Positions 1 through 9,127 of a stretch of DNA of 36,665 bases are shown one piece after another. Origin of the DNA: Oscillospiraceae bacterium (GTDB lineage: Bacteria; Bacillota; Clostridia; Oscillospirales; WRJC01); NCBI GenBank assembly GCA_009777355.1, contig WRMA01000010.1:1-36665 (forward strand). The letters are read 5' to 3'. The notes beneath the pieces were generated by a model. That model saw only the letters and a program-made list of their open reading frames with translations, ran no database searches and was not told the origin of the DNA. The translations under genes and the position numbers were made by a program. Position 1 is the stretch's first letter, and the number at the start of each line of letters is the position of its first letter.

Positions 1-1
1 C

Positions 2-640
2 GGTCACGGGGAGGCGGCGTATTCGCCGCTGCAGAAAGGCGAATATAATAATAGTTCCGTTGAAAAATACGAATATAATCCGGATAAGGCAAAGGCCGAA
101 ATAGAAGCCCTCGGCTGGACAATCGGCTCGGACGGGTATTATCAGAAGGACGGCGTTCAGCTCGCTTTCGCGGTTTCCGTACGTTCGTCCGACCCGGTAC
201 GGGTAGACATGGCTAATATATGCGTCCAGAATTTTCAGGATATCGGAGTAAACGCGTCCGTCGAGATTGTCTCCCGTACCGACTGGGTCGGGCAGCGGGC
301 GTTTCTAATCGGCTGGGGCAGCCCGTACGACCCCGACGACCACACTTATAAAGTTTTCGGGACGAACGGCGGCGCAAATTACAGCGGGTATTCGAACCGG
401 CGCGTCGACGAATTACTGACGCAGGGGCGTTCGTTTATTAATAAATCAGAGAGAAAAGTATTTTACGACGAGTTTCAGAAAGAATTGGCGGACGACCCGG
501 CGTACACGTTTATCGCCTATATAGACGCGTTATACGCGGCGAAGAAAGGATTGACGGGTATATCTGCCGATACTGTTCTGGGTCATCACGGGGTCGGTAT
601 ATTCCGGAATATATGGGAATGGGAATGGGAGCAGAAATAA
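2..640 (+). CDS. Peptide/oligopeptide ABC transporter substrate-binding protein (SBP_bac_5-like), C-terminal part, truncated by the window start
   Basis: The open frame runs in from base 2 (GHGEAAYSPLQKGEYNN...YNPDKAKAEIEALGW...); YNPDKAK..L...GW and the 'D...L...' C-terminus are typical of DppA/OppA-type proteins. It sits immediately upstream of a Dpp-type ATPase. Confidence 0.8.
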   Translation, partial: GHGEAAYSPLQKGEYNNSSVEKYEYNPDKAKAEIEALGWTIGSDGYYQKDGVQLAFAVSVRSSDPVRVDMANICVQNFQDIGVNASVEIVSRTDWVGQRAFLIGWGSPYDPDDHTYKVFGTNGGANYSGYSNRRVDELLTQGRSFINKSERKVFYDEFQKELADDPAYTFIAYIDALYAAKKGLTGISADTVLGHHGVGIFRNIWEWEWEQK

Positions 641-2019
641 CAGAAACAGAAAAAAAACCTGAAAAAATTATCAATATTGAAAACTTACGCGTAACTTTTC
701 AATGCGGAAAAGAAGCGGTTCGCGGGGTTAGCTTCGAGTTGTACCCGGGAGAACTGCTCGCGTTAGTCGGGGAATCCGGGAGCGGCAAGACTGCGTTATG
801 CCGTTCTTTGCTCGGACTGTCGCCGGACGGGGCGAAGATTACGTTCGACGTTTTGGAACGTCCCGCCTTGAATAAAATGTCGCTCATAATGCAGGACGCT
901 ATGACTTCCCTTGACCCGGCTATGCCCGTAGGCAAGCAAATAACGGAAGGTAATAAAATTTACCGTCCGAATCCCGAAGAACTTCTCTCCAGGGTCGGGA
1001 TAGATAACCCGAATATCCGCAAACGTCAGTATCCGGGGGAGTTTTCGGGAGGTATGCGTCAGCGCGCGGCCGCCGCGGTCGCTCTCGCTATGCGTCCGGA
1101 AGCGATATTCGCGGACGAGCCTACCACTTCTCTGGACGCCGATATAAGAATTAAAATCATGGAGTTAATAAGTAAAATACGGACGGACGGCGCCGCCGTC
1201 TTGTTTGTAACGCATGATTTGAGTCTTGTAAAAAACTTTGCGGACAGGGTCATGATTATGAAGGACGGCAAAATTATCGAGAAAGGCGAAACCGCTGAAA
1301 TTTTCGCAAACCCGCGGGAGGAATACTCGAAAGAACTGATTAGACACTCGTCCGAATCATATAAATTCCGTAAAGAAACGACTGGAAAACATTCGGATAC
1401 TAAACTTATAGAAATAAAAAAACTCAGCAAGTATTATCCGTTGGGGTACGGACGTTTAAACTGCGTTTTTAAAGACGTTGACTTTGATATTTACGAGGGA
1501 GAGACGACGGGTCTCTGCGGCGCTTCGGGCATTGGGAAATCGACGCTTGCGAGGTGTATCGCGGGACTGGAAAAGCCGTCCGGAGGAGAGCGTTACGCAA
1601 AGGACGGGCTTAGTATACAGATGATTTTCCAGGACTGTTCTTCGGCTTTTAATCCGCGTATGACCGTAGGGCAGATTATTGCCGAGCCCGTTTATCTGGC
1701 AGATAAACAAAGGCCGCCGCGCGAAGCCATACTTGAGCTTATGGGAAACTGCGGGCTTGAGCCGGAGCTCATTAACCGGCGTTCGCGCGAGTTATCGGGA
1801 GGACAGCGGCAGAGGGTCGCGATTGCCCGAGCCGTCGCGGCAAAACCCGGCCTGATAATTGCGGACGAGCCGTTTTCGTCTCTCGACGTTATCGCCTGCG
1901 GTAAAATTATACGTCTGTTGAAACGGCTGAAAGAAGAACATAACCTGACTATGCTGCTGATTTCGCACGATTTAAATCTTCTTGAGAATATCAGCGGCAG
2001 AATTATCCGTATGAGTTAA
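613..2019 (+). CDS. Fused double ABC ATPase of a dipeptide/oligopeptide importer (DppD-DppF-like in one polypeptide)
   Basis: Two complete nucleotide-binding domains: Walker A GESGSGKTALCR and GASGIGKSTLAR, signatures FSGGMRQR and LSGGQRQR, Walker B AIFADEPTTSLD and LIIADEPFSSLD. Confidence 0.9.
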   Translation: MGMGMGAEITETEKKPEKIINIENLRVTFQCGKEAVRGVSFELYPGELLALVGESGSGKTALCRSLLGLSPDGAKITFDVLERPALNKMSLIMQDAMTSLDPAMPVGKQITEGNKIYRPNPEELLSRVGIDNPNIRKRQYPGEFSGGMRQRAAAAVALAMRPEAIFADEPTTSLDADIRIKIMELISKIRTDGAAVLFVTHDLSLVKNFADRVMIMKDGKIIEKGETAEIFANPREEYSKELIRHSSESYKFRKETTGKHSDTKLIEIKKLSKYYPLGYGRLNCVFKDVDFDIYEGETTGLCGASGIGKSTLARCIAGLEKPSGGERYAKDGLSIQMIFQDCSSAFNPRMTVGQIIAEPVYLADKQRPPREAILELMGNCGLEPELINRRSRELSGGQRQRVAIARAVAAKPGLIIADEPFSSLDVIACGKIIRLLKRLKEEHNLTMLLISHDLNLLENISGRIIRMS

Positions 2020-2021
2020 TA

Positions 2022-2504
2022 TTAATTATATTTATTCAGCATAAACGGCTTGATATAATATTCGCGGCTTATCATCTCGCCGTTGTCTCTGTCCGAGAAA
2101 ATTCTCACGGTCAGAATATATTCGGTTGATATTTCCGTTAAATCGGGGGAATAATTAATTTTAACGCTTTTGTTTTTATAGAACGCCTTTGACAGAACAG
2201 GTTCGCCGTTTTTCGTCAGTATGCCGTCCGGGTTTACGTCAAAAGATAATAAACCCGGTAAATCATGCGCGCCGCTTATTATAAAATTAGCGACAGTATC
2301 GAGAATATTATTCAACTCCGCGAGTTCGTTTGATTTCGCAAATACGCCCATAACCGGTATAACGACGGCGGTTGCGGCGATTACGAGAATGACGAAAACG
2401 ACCAGACCCGCCGTAAGTTCTGTCAAAGACGCGCCTTTTTTTGATTTTAGAATTTTGATTATAATTATAAATACGCCTCCTGATTTCCGTTTAATCCGGA
2501 ACAA
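2022..2504 (-). CDS. Minor type IV pilin/pseudopilin
   Basis: Class III prepilin signal KSKKG|ASLTELTAGLVVFVILVIAATAVVIPV with Glu at +5; last gene of the pilus operon. Confidence 0.8.
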   Translation of the reverse strand: MFRIKRKSGGVFIIIIKILKSKKGASLTELTAGLVVFVILVIAATAVVIPVMGVFAKSNELAELNNILDTVANFIISGAHDLPGLLSFDVNPDGILTKNGEPVLSKAFYKNKSVKINYSPDLTEISTEYILTVRIFSDRDNGEMISREYYIKPFMLNKYN

Positions 2505-2814
2505 ACGCGGTAATATAAGCGTCGTTCAATATTATCTTGTGCGACGCCGATATATCTTTGCTTTCGGATTTAAAATTTATCGTCGTTCTTATTTCTGTTT
2601 CCGCCGGATAATTACCCCGTATTATATTATTTATATAATCCTGATTATCTTTTGCGCCGTCTAACGCGCTTCGCGTCATTGCGAACGAAACGTTTATAAT
2701 TGCCGCTATAGTGAGCAGAAGAAGCGACAGCAGAAGAAGCGCGGCGATACTCTCCGCAAGGGTTTCGCCTTTTTTATTCAATAATAAATTTATTATTCTA
2801 CTCCGTTTTTTCAT
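2491..2814 (-). CDS. Minor type IV pilin/pseudopilin
   Basis: Class III prepilin signal NKKG|ETLAESIAALLLLSLLLLTIAAIINV with Glu at +5; overlaps both neighbouring pilin genes. Confidence 0.8.
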   Translation of the reverse strand: MKKRSRIINLLLNKKGETLAESIAALLLLSLLLLTIAAIINVSFAMTRSALDGAKDNQDYINNIIRGNYPAETEIRTTINFKSESKDISASHKIILNDAYITAFVPD

Positions 2815-3433
2815 ATCCCGTCAGCTCCCATTTTCCGTAACCGGTAATATTCCCGTCTGTTAATTTACCGCCCGTATATTCGTAAAACGCCCTTGATTTT
2901 ACCGTTCCTCCGTTTCCGGATTTTATTTTTATTTCCAGGGTAACGGCCATGTTCGCGGTTATATACGCCGTCTCGGGGATTCCCGGCGCTTCGCCCTCTT
3001 CCGGAACCGCCGGATATATCCGGACGTCCGGTTCAGGGAAGAAATCAAGCGTTATATTAATTTCGCCGAACCCGTCCGAATTAAAATTTTCGATTTGCAT
3101 TTCCAGTTCTATCTGAAAATTATCAAGATTCAACCCCGGGGTTTTTTCCGCGTTATACAACGCTTTCACTATTTGCGCCGATAAAAAATCCGGGTTTGCG
3201 GGGTCGCTTTGCAGACTGTACATAATATTTCCGTGAATCGAATCTTCGAGAATCAAAGTTTTACTGCGTATATTCTGTCTTACGGGCGCGTTCAAATTCG
3301 CGCTTGCCGCAGTCAGGACAGATACTGCGGCAAACAAAAGCAGCATTGTAATGCCCAGGACATACATCAGAGACGCGCCGCTCTCGTCTTTTATTATTTT
3401 TATTATTCTGATTATATTTTTTCCCGTTGTCAT
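2798..3433 (-). CDS. PilX/GspK-like pseudopilin without Glu5
   Basis: DESG|ASLMYVLGITMLLLFAAVSVLTAASANL: prepilin-like signal with Tyr rather than Glu at +5; embedded among pilin genes. Confidence 0.7.
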   Translation of the reverse strand: MTTGKNIIRIIKIIKDESGASLMYVLGITMLLLFAAVSVLTAASANLNAPVRQNIRSKTLILEDSIHGNIMYSLQSDPANPDFLSAQIVKALYNAEKTPGLNLDNFQIELEMQIENFNSDGFGEINITLDFFPEPDVRIYPAVPEEGEAPGIPETAYITANMAVTLEIKIKSGNGGTVKSRAFYEYTGGKLTDGNITGYGKWELTGYEKTE

Positions 3434-6400
3434 CAGCCTTCTTCTCCTCCGTCCCCGCCGTTTTGAGGTTTTACGATAATTTTTATTTCTATAATATCAG
3501 AATCGAGATTAAATTTAAGCTGGGAACCCGACTTTTCAGCCGTAAGCAGAATCTTATATCTGATAATATATTCTCTTTCTTCGCCGATTATATCTGTGAT
3601 TCCCGGAGTTAAAGTAAACTCCAGTCTGCCGCTGCCTTTGTTGATAACCGCGCCGTAATCGTCGTTTGTTATACTGTCCGTAAGCTCGTATTCTCCGGAA
3701 TCGCCGTCTGTAAATTTTACCAGGAAAATCTCGGGAGTTACGTTGTAGTCGTCGTGGGCGAGTCTTTCGCCGGAACTGAAATTGACGGTTCTCGTTATAT
3801 CGAGCATATGCGTATCGGCCGTTTCGATAATAAACGTAAAATCTTCGTCCGTAAGATTATCGGCCGTTTTAACCGGTATTCCCGCGACGGGCTGGGGGAA
3901 CGCAAGAGAGACATAAATGGGCTGACCCGGAGATACCGACTCTATCCCGGTTTCGTACCTGTAATCGGAACTCATGCTTAAATACGAGACTCCGTAGCCT
4001 TTGCCGGTATATTCCAGTCTGTATTTAATCTCGCGTTCTCTTTCGTCAGGGCTCAAATTCACGTTATGCGCGACTATGCGCGAAGAACCGTCGCCGAAAG
4101 TATCGATAACGAAAACGCTTGAATCAAGACTGTCTTTATCGGCAATCCTGAAATCGCCTGAAATCCATTCCGTGACGAGACCTCTTGTATTAACCGCTCC
4201 CTGCTCGTAAACGTTTTCGGCTTTAAGGGTTATCTCAAACAAATTATGACCTAGTTCTTCGACTGTTTTGGTAAGTTTCACCGGATTTATATATACCTGA
4301 ACCGGTTCGGGTCCGGATGCGTTTCTGTATTCGTGAGACAGGGCCGCCAGTTTCATTCCGCTTTCCTGCGAGTAACTGACCGAAGTCTGATTTTTGAAAT
4401 AATACAGCAGGGTCGTCGTTTTATTCGGGTCGTCTTTTACTTCGGTTAGGACTTCTATCTGAAAAGTTATTTTGATTTCTTCGTTCGTTTCTAATTTTAA
4501 CCCGCCGGGATTAAATTTCAGAACGCCGCCGTTCTCGTCGAATACGGCGGTATCTTCACTATCCAGGCCGTTAATTTTTACGTTGCCTATATATTTTATA
4601 TATTCGTCGAAAGGCTTGATTTGATTGGTTATTAAAATATTTTCAGCGGTTATCTCACCGTAATTTATGACGTTTATCTCAACCGTCAGGACAGAACCGG
4701 GCAGGGTGAACATTACGTCCGATTCGCCGTTTTCGTCTTTGATATAAGAGTTTACGGAGAGAAACGCGGGAGATAGAAACGAAACGCCGTCAAGATAGTT
4801 TGAAGTGGTCGTCCTTTCGGTTTCTCTCGACCGGAAAGCAAACTCCGTGTTAAACTGTCCGTCGGGGACTTCATATATTCCGTAATAGTGTTTCCAGCCG
4901 TATTCGACTCCCCAGTAACCGATAATCCTGCCGTCTGCCTTTGCGTCTGCCGACAGTAACTGCCGTATTTCGCCGACGCCCGTATCCGGAATACCCGTTA
5001 TAATAACGGGAGACCAGAACGTTATGCCGTAACCAGAGTCCGCAATCCAGACGTCGTACAGATACGGCTTATTATCTGCGGGCCAGTCCGGGTCTTCTGA
5101 AAATCTATCCCTGTAGTAACTTAAATCTTCGCCGTCAGTATAAACAGTTTCCAAATCCTCGTATCTGACGGTATTCCATGCGTCCGGATTCCAGTCCGGA
5201 TTTTGGCTTCCGCCCTGATTCGATACGGACGAAGCCGGGCTGATTCTTCTTGGAGAGCGGCACGGACGAATCAGGGTAAGCGAATCCCCCGGCTGAAGTC
5301 CGGGGCTGTCTATGTCTATACCGGTCAGATAGAAATTCATTCTGTCGCCGGACACAGCCTCGCGTTTCGTACTGTTGAGCGTTCCCGTCCTTAATCTTGA
5401 CGCGTGATAAAAAGAATATATGAACTGAGTTTCGGGAGTCGTCGGGCAGACCTGATAAAGCGTTCCTGGTATTTCGGCGTTCAACTCGGCGTATCTGTAA
5501 TCAGAATCATTAATATTATACGGAAGAGGCGCGTAATTTCCTTTGTAATCAGAATACATAAAATCGTTAAGATAATTATTATGCTCGTCCGTCCACCATT
5601 GCCCGGCCGACGGATTCCACCAGCCGTTCGCGTCGTATCCCGGGTCGTTCAGCGGCATTTGCAGTTCGACCCAATTTACGCTTTCTCTCTGATAAGCGTC
5701 CAGACCGTTCAAATCGGGATTTACCGGACGGGTATTCCAGCCCGTAATATAATCCTGATTCACAAAATGGCGGGTCGGGGAATACGGATTGGGCGTAAGG
5801 GTCGTAAGATTTGTCAAAGCCGCGCCCGTTCCCGTTACGGCGTCCGGTATTTCCATGTAAGAAACGTCGGAAAAATCGCCGTTTTTAAATTCCACGCTCG
5901 CCGCCCTGTTCGCGTTGGGCTCTGTAAAATCCCATGCGCTTCTGTCAGCCTGTTCTGGTCTGGGAGGGCTGTCAGTAACGGTCCATTCGAGAGGTCTGCC
6001 CATGTTTTTTATAAAAAGATACGGATAGTCTGAATTTTGTTCCCATTCTGTCTTGTCTATTTTATAATAGAAATCCAGCCAGTCCATTTCAAGAAATTCC
6101 GTGTTCAGCCCGACTCCCCCGCCGGCGGCTTTTTTGCCGCCTGTTTCCAGATTATAACCCGAGTTAATCCATGACTGCCGCTTATCCGTCGAATATCTGT
6201 GTCCCGACAGGAAGAAAGACGACGGCCCGCCGTTTATAATATTGACGGTCGCGGGTTCGCCTTTTCTTACTATGGGATAAAATTCTCCCGTGTTTTCGTT
6301 TACGGGCGCGGGGGCGAGATAAAACGCGCGAGAGACTATACCCGCGTTGTTTCCGGCGATACCGCCGCCGTTTTCAGACACCGGAATATTATTGTGATTA

Positions 6401-9120
6401 TTTACCGAGAGAAAATAAACGTCGCTGATTATGCCCGTATTATTCCCCGCGACACCTCCTACGTTATTATTTAAGTTAATTCCACCGTTAATTTCCGACT
6501 GCTCTACGCTTACCCGCCTGATAATTCCGGAGTTTGTCCCCGCTATACCCCCGACGTTATTATTGCCGTTTATCTCTGATTTTTCAAGGGTTAAACTGTG
6601 TATTTCCCCTCTGTTATACGCAAATAAACCGGTATTATTATTATCCCCGCCGTTAATAACTACTCCGCTTATAATATTTCCGCCGCCGTTATATTCCCCT
6701 GTGAAATCCGAGTTAATAACCGCGGCGTTAAAAATCATCGCTTCGCCGTTGCTTAAATCCTCTAATTCCCCCAGTTCTTTTCTGTACAGTTTAAAATCCG
6801 CGTTTAACTGCTGCGTATAATTATCCGCCGGGAATTTGCTTATATTCGCGATATGTCTGGGAGAACGTATAAGCCCGTATTCTTCCGGGGCAAAATTAGG
6901 GTTGAAATCGAGAGATTCACCGAGAGTTTCAATAAAACCGTTGGGTATATATAAATATCCTTTTCCATCGCTTATCTCAACGTCAAATTCCGCGCCGTAT
7001 ATTTCAGTTATATATTCGCCGTCCTCGCTATGCGAAAACTCTATTCCGTAACCGTCGTGTACGACTAATTTATTATCGGGAAGAACTTCGCCGCTTAATA
7101 AATATCTATATATTTCCGGTTCTTCTCCTGCGTATATTTCATAATAAAATAAATTTTCGACAGAAATATTCTCCGGTTCTATATTTTTGACGACGGGCCA
7201 GCTTTCTGGGGTCTGTATACCGGAGTAAAACGGGTAGGGATATATTTTATTATCGGGATTTAATATTTCTTCTGTGTCAAGTTCCGCGTAATACGTCCAG
7301 TCTAATCCCGGATTATACTGCAAAATCCCGTCCGTTCCAACGCCTTGGCTCAATATTTCGTTCGGCGTTTCAAGATTATATTCTTTGATTTGTTCCGGGA
7401 TTATTCCTTCTCCCGAAAGATAATAAGTATCCGTTAATATCCCGCCGGGCAATATTTCTCCCGCTATAGGATTTATTATATTTATCTCTTTGTTTTTCGG
7501 GGAAACGGCGAGAAACAAAGCTTTATCAGTAACGCCGCCGTTTTGTCCGGTTATCCCGCCGGCGTTATTGTCGCTTATAACGCGAATATAATTATCCGGG
7601 GAAACAAACGTCGCGTTTGCGATAGTTCCGCCGTTTAAATTTACCCCTACAATTCCGCCCGCATTTGATTTAGCGTATATTTGCCGGTTTTCCGTTCCCG
7701 GATTTTCTGTGAAGCTTACGTAAATATTCGTTATTGCGCCGTCGTTTATTCCGGCGACTGAGCCCGCGTTTATTCCTCCTTTAATTTCCGGATTTATCAG
7801 CGTAAGATTTCTAACGCTTCCGGTATTTAAAATATTACCGAACAGACCGGCGTTTTCAGTTCCGGGAGCGTTGATTTTAATATTCTCGATATTTTTACCG
7901 TTGCCGTTATATTCGCCTCTGAAATTATCGACCGGCTTAAAATTCGCGACCCCGTTATATTCAAGACTCATATTAATATTTTCGGTCTGGATATAAATTT
8001 TATCGTCCGTCTGATTTGATATACGGCGTATATTATTTAAGTGCCTCGCGGATTTGATTTCGAAATTATTTTCGGGTCTGTTCGGGTTATAGTAAAAATG
8101 CGTGTTAGCGGTAGAGAGGGAATTAAAGGACGCGCCGTCTGATTTCGTTACTTTCGCTTTTATATTTACGGGTTCTGCAGCGCCGCTTATATTATTATTA
8201 ATAAGAGGAGTATTAACGATATCCGCTCCGTCCGGGATTTCGTCGAGAATCCAGATATATCTTTTATATAATCCGCCCGCGTAAACGCCGGGGATTAAAT
8301 CGCCGATTTTTACGGGAGCTGTAATTTGAACCCCGTTTGCGGCGTTTATAATTTCGAAAATATACTCCTCTCCGTTTGCGATATTCTCTTCAGACAGTAA
8401 AAACTCCGCGTAAAGTATATTGACTTTACCGTTGAGATTTTTGTCGAAGCCGTCGTAAATATACGCCGCCTCGGGAATATTCGCGGCAAACGCCGCGCCC
8501 GCCGGGTTCGCGCCGTAATATCCCTGTTTTCTTTTTGAGGCGTGAGTATAATTATCAAATCCGCGTCCTCCCGTAACGTTGTTTATATTATCGCCGTTCT
8601 CCGGGGTATTATAATAACTAAACTCCGACTGCCCCGCGTCTCCGTAAAAAACAGACAAGACGACGCCCGTCCTGATATTATACTCCATCAGGAGCGCGCC
8701 GTTTAATATCGCTTTGTCTAATATAATTTCATCCAGTAAATTATAAAACGCATCCGTTAAATCGTCTCCGCCCAGCTCGTATCCGCCGGGCTTGCTTATA
8801 TAATAAATATAGTCGGCGTTATCAGGATTATCTTCCGGAATTTTAATAAACCCGGGAAGTTTCGTGTTGTCATCGTGATATTTTGTAAGCGTCTCTTTTA
8901 AATTTCTGTCCGTTACGCTTCGAATAAGCCGGTCCTGAGCGGCGAGATACAGGGTTCTCGCTATATTCATGCGGCCGGTCTGTCTGCCGTGTTCGATATA
9001 TCCGAGCATCGACGGAACCGACGCGGCGGCCAGAACCCCGAGAACAAACATAACGGCTATGACCTCAATCAGGGTAAACGCGGCCCTGCTTTTTATTTTG
9101 TCTATTAATTTCCCCCGCAT
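3433..9120 (-). CDS. Giant modular prepilin-adhesin (about 1,895 aa; ORF 1,901 aa): pilin N-terminus, two GLUG-type repeat blocks, jelly-roll-like domain, DUF11-like Ig domains
   Basis: N-terminus KSRA|AFTLIEVIAVMFVLGVLAAASVPSMLGYIEHGRQ is a class III prepilin signal. NAGLFG/NAGSVAGIND/NAGGIVGVN and NVGGIAGTNSG/NVGGVAGNNTG are GLUG-like. YAELNAEIPGTLYQ..TTPET resembles surface-protein jelly-roll domains. PGSVLTVEINVINYGEITAENILITN resembles DUF11. ORF-track start is 9138; the ATG at 9120 has the better SD (GGAG). Confidence 0.85.
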   Translation of the reverse strand: MRGKLIDKIKSRAAFTLIEVIAVMFVLGVLAAASVPSMLGYIEHGRQTGRMNIARTLYLAAQDRLIRSVTDRNLKETLTKYHDDNTKLPGFIKIPEDNPDNADYIYYISKPGGYELGGDDLTDAFYNLLDEIILDKAILNGALLMEYNIRTGVVLSVFYGDAGQSEFSYYNTPENGDNINNVTGGRGFDNYTHASKRKQGYYGANPAGAAFAANIPEAAYIYDGFDKNLNGKVNILYAEFLLSEENIANGEEYIFEIINAANGVQITAPVKIGDLIPGVYAGGLYKRYIWILDEIPDGADIVNTPLINNNISGAAEPVNIKAKVTKSDGASFNSLSTANTHFYYNPNRPENNFEIKSARHLNNIRRISNQTDDKIYIQTENINMSLEYNGVANFKPVDNFRGEYNGNGKNIENIKINAPGTENAGLFGNILNTGSVRNLTLINPEIKGGINAGSVAGINDGAITNIYVSFTENPGTENRQIYAKSNAGGIVGVNLNGGTIANATFVSPDNYIRVISDNNAGGITGQNGGVTDKALFLAVSPKNKEINIINPIAGEILPGGILTDTYYLSGEGIIPEQIKEYNLETPNEILSQGVGTDGILQYNPGLDWTYYAELDTEEILNPDNKIYPYPFYSGIQTPESWPVVKNIEPENISVENLFYYEIYAGEEPEIYRYLLSGEVLPDNKLVVHDGYGIEFSHSEDGEYITEIYGAEFDVEISDGKGYLYIPNGFIETLGESLDFNPNFAPEEYGLIRSPRHIANISKFPADNYTQQLNADFKLYRKELGELEDLSNGEAMIFNAAVINSDFTGEYNGGGNIISGVVINGGDNNNTGLFAYNRGEIHSLTLEKSEINGNNNVGGIAGTNSGIIRRVSVEQSEINGGINLNNNVGGVAGNNTGIISDVYFLSVNNHNNIPVSENGGGIAGNNAGIVSRAFYLAPAPVNENTGEFYPIVRKGEPATVNIINGGPSSFFLSGHRYSTDKRQSWINSGYNLETGGKKAAGGGVGLNTEFLEMDWLDFYYKIDKTEWEQNSDYPYLFIKNMGRPLEWTVTDSPPRPEQADRSAWDFTEPNANRAASVEFKNGDFSDVSYMEIPDAVTGTGAALTNLTTLTPNPYSPTRHFVNQDYITGWNTRPVNPDLNGLDAYQRESVNWVELQMPLNDPGYDANGWWNPSAGQWWTDEHNNYLNDFMYSDYKGNYAPLPYNINDSDYRYAELNAEIPGTLYQVCPTTPETQFIYSFYHASRLRTGTLNSTKREAVSGDRMNFYLTGIDIDSPGLQPGDSLTLIRPCRSPRRISPASSVSNQGGSQNPDWNPDAWNTVRYEDLETVYTDGEDLSYYRDRFSEDPDWPADNKPYLYDVWIADSGYGITFWSPVIITGIPDTGVGEIRQLLSADAKADGRIIGYWGVEYGWKHYYGIYEVPDGQFNTEFAFRSRETERTTTSNYLDGVSFLSPAFLSVNSYIKDENGESDVMFTLPGSVLTVEINVINYGEITAENILITNQIKPFDEYIKYIGNVKINGLDSEDTAVFDENGGVLKFNPGGLKLETNEEIKITFQIEVLTEVKDDPNKTTTLLYYFKNQTSVSYSQESGMKLAALSHEYRNASGPEPVQVYINPVKLTKTVEELGHNLFEITLKAENVYEQGAVNTRGLVTEWISGDFRIADKDSLDSSVFVIDTFGDGSSRIVAHNVNLSPDEREREIKYRLEYTGKGYGVSYLSMSSDYRYETGIESVSPGQPIYVSLAFPQPVAGIPVKTADNLTDEDFTFIIETADTHMLDITRTVNFSSGERLAHDDYNVTPEIFLVKFTDGDSGEYELTDSITNDDYGAVINKGSGRLEFTLTPGITDIIGEEREYIIRYKILLTAEKSGSQLKFNLDSDIIEIKIIVKPQNGGDGGEEG

Positions 9121-9127
9121 AAATATT

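Noticed and set aside
1059-1430. Minus-strand ORFs inside the double ATPase (699-935, 1059-1430, 1165-1347, 1456-1710)
   Set aside because: Overlap a clearly coding ABC ATPase frame.
2221-2664. 147-aa plus-strand ORF across the minor pilins
   Set aside because: Spans two pilin genes on the antisense strand; no SD or domain.
5404-6033. 209-aa plus-strand ORF antisense to the giant pilin
   Set aside because: Low-complexity, Arg/Ile-rich translation with no recognisable domain; the opposite strand is a well-supported CDS.
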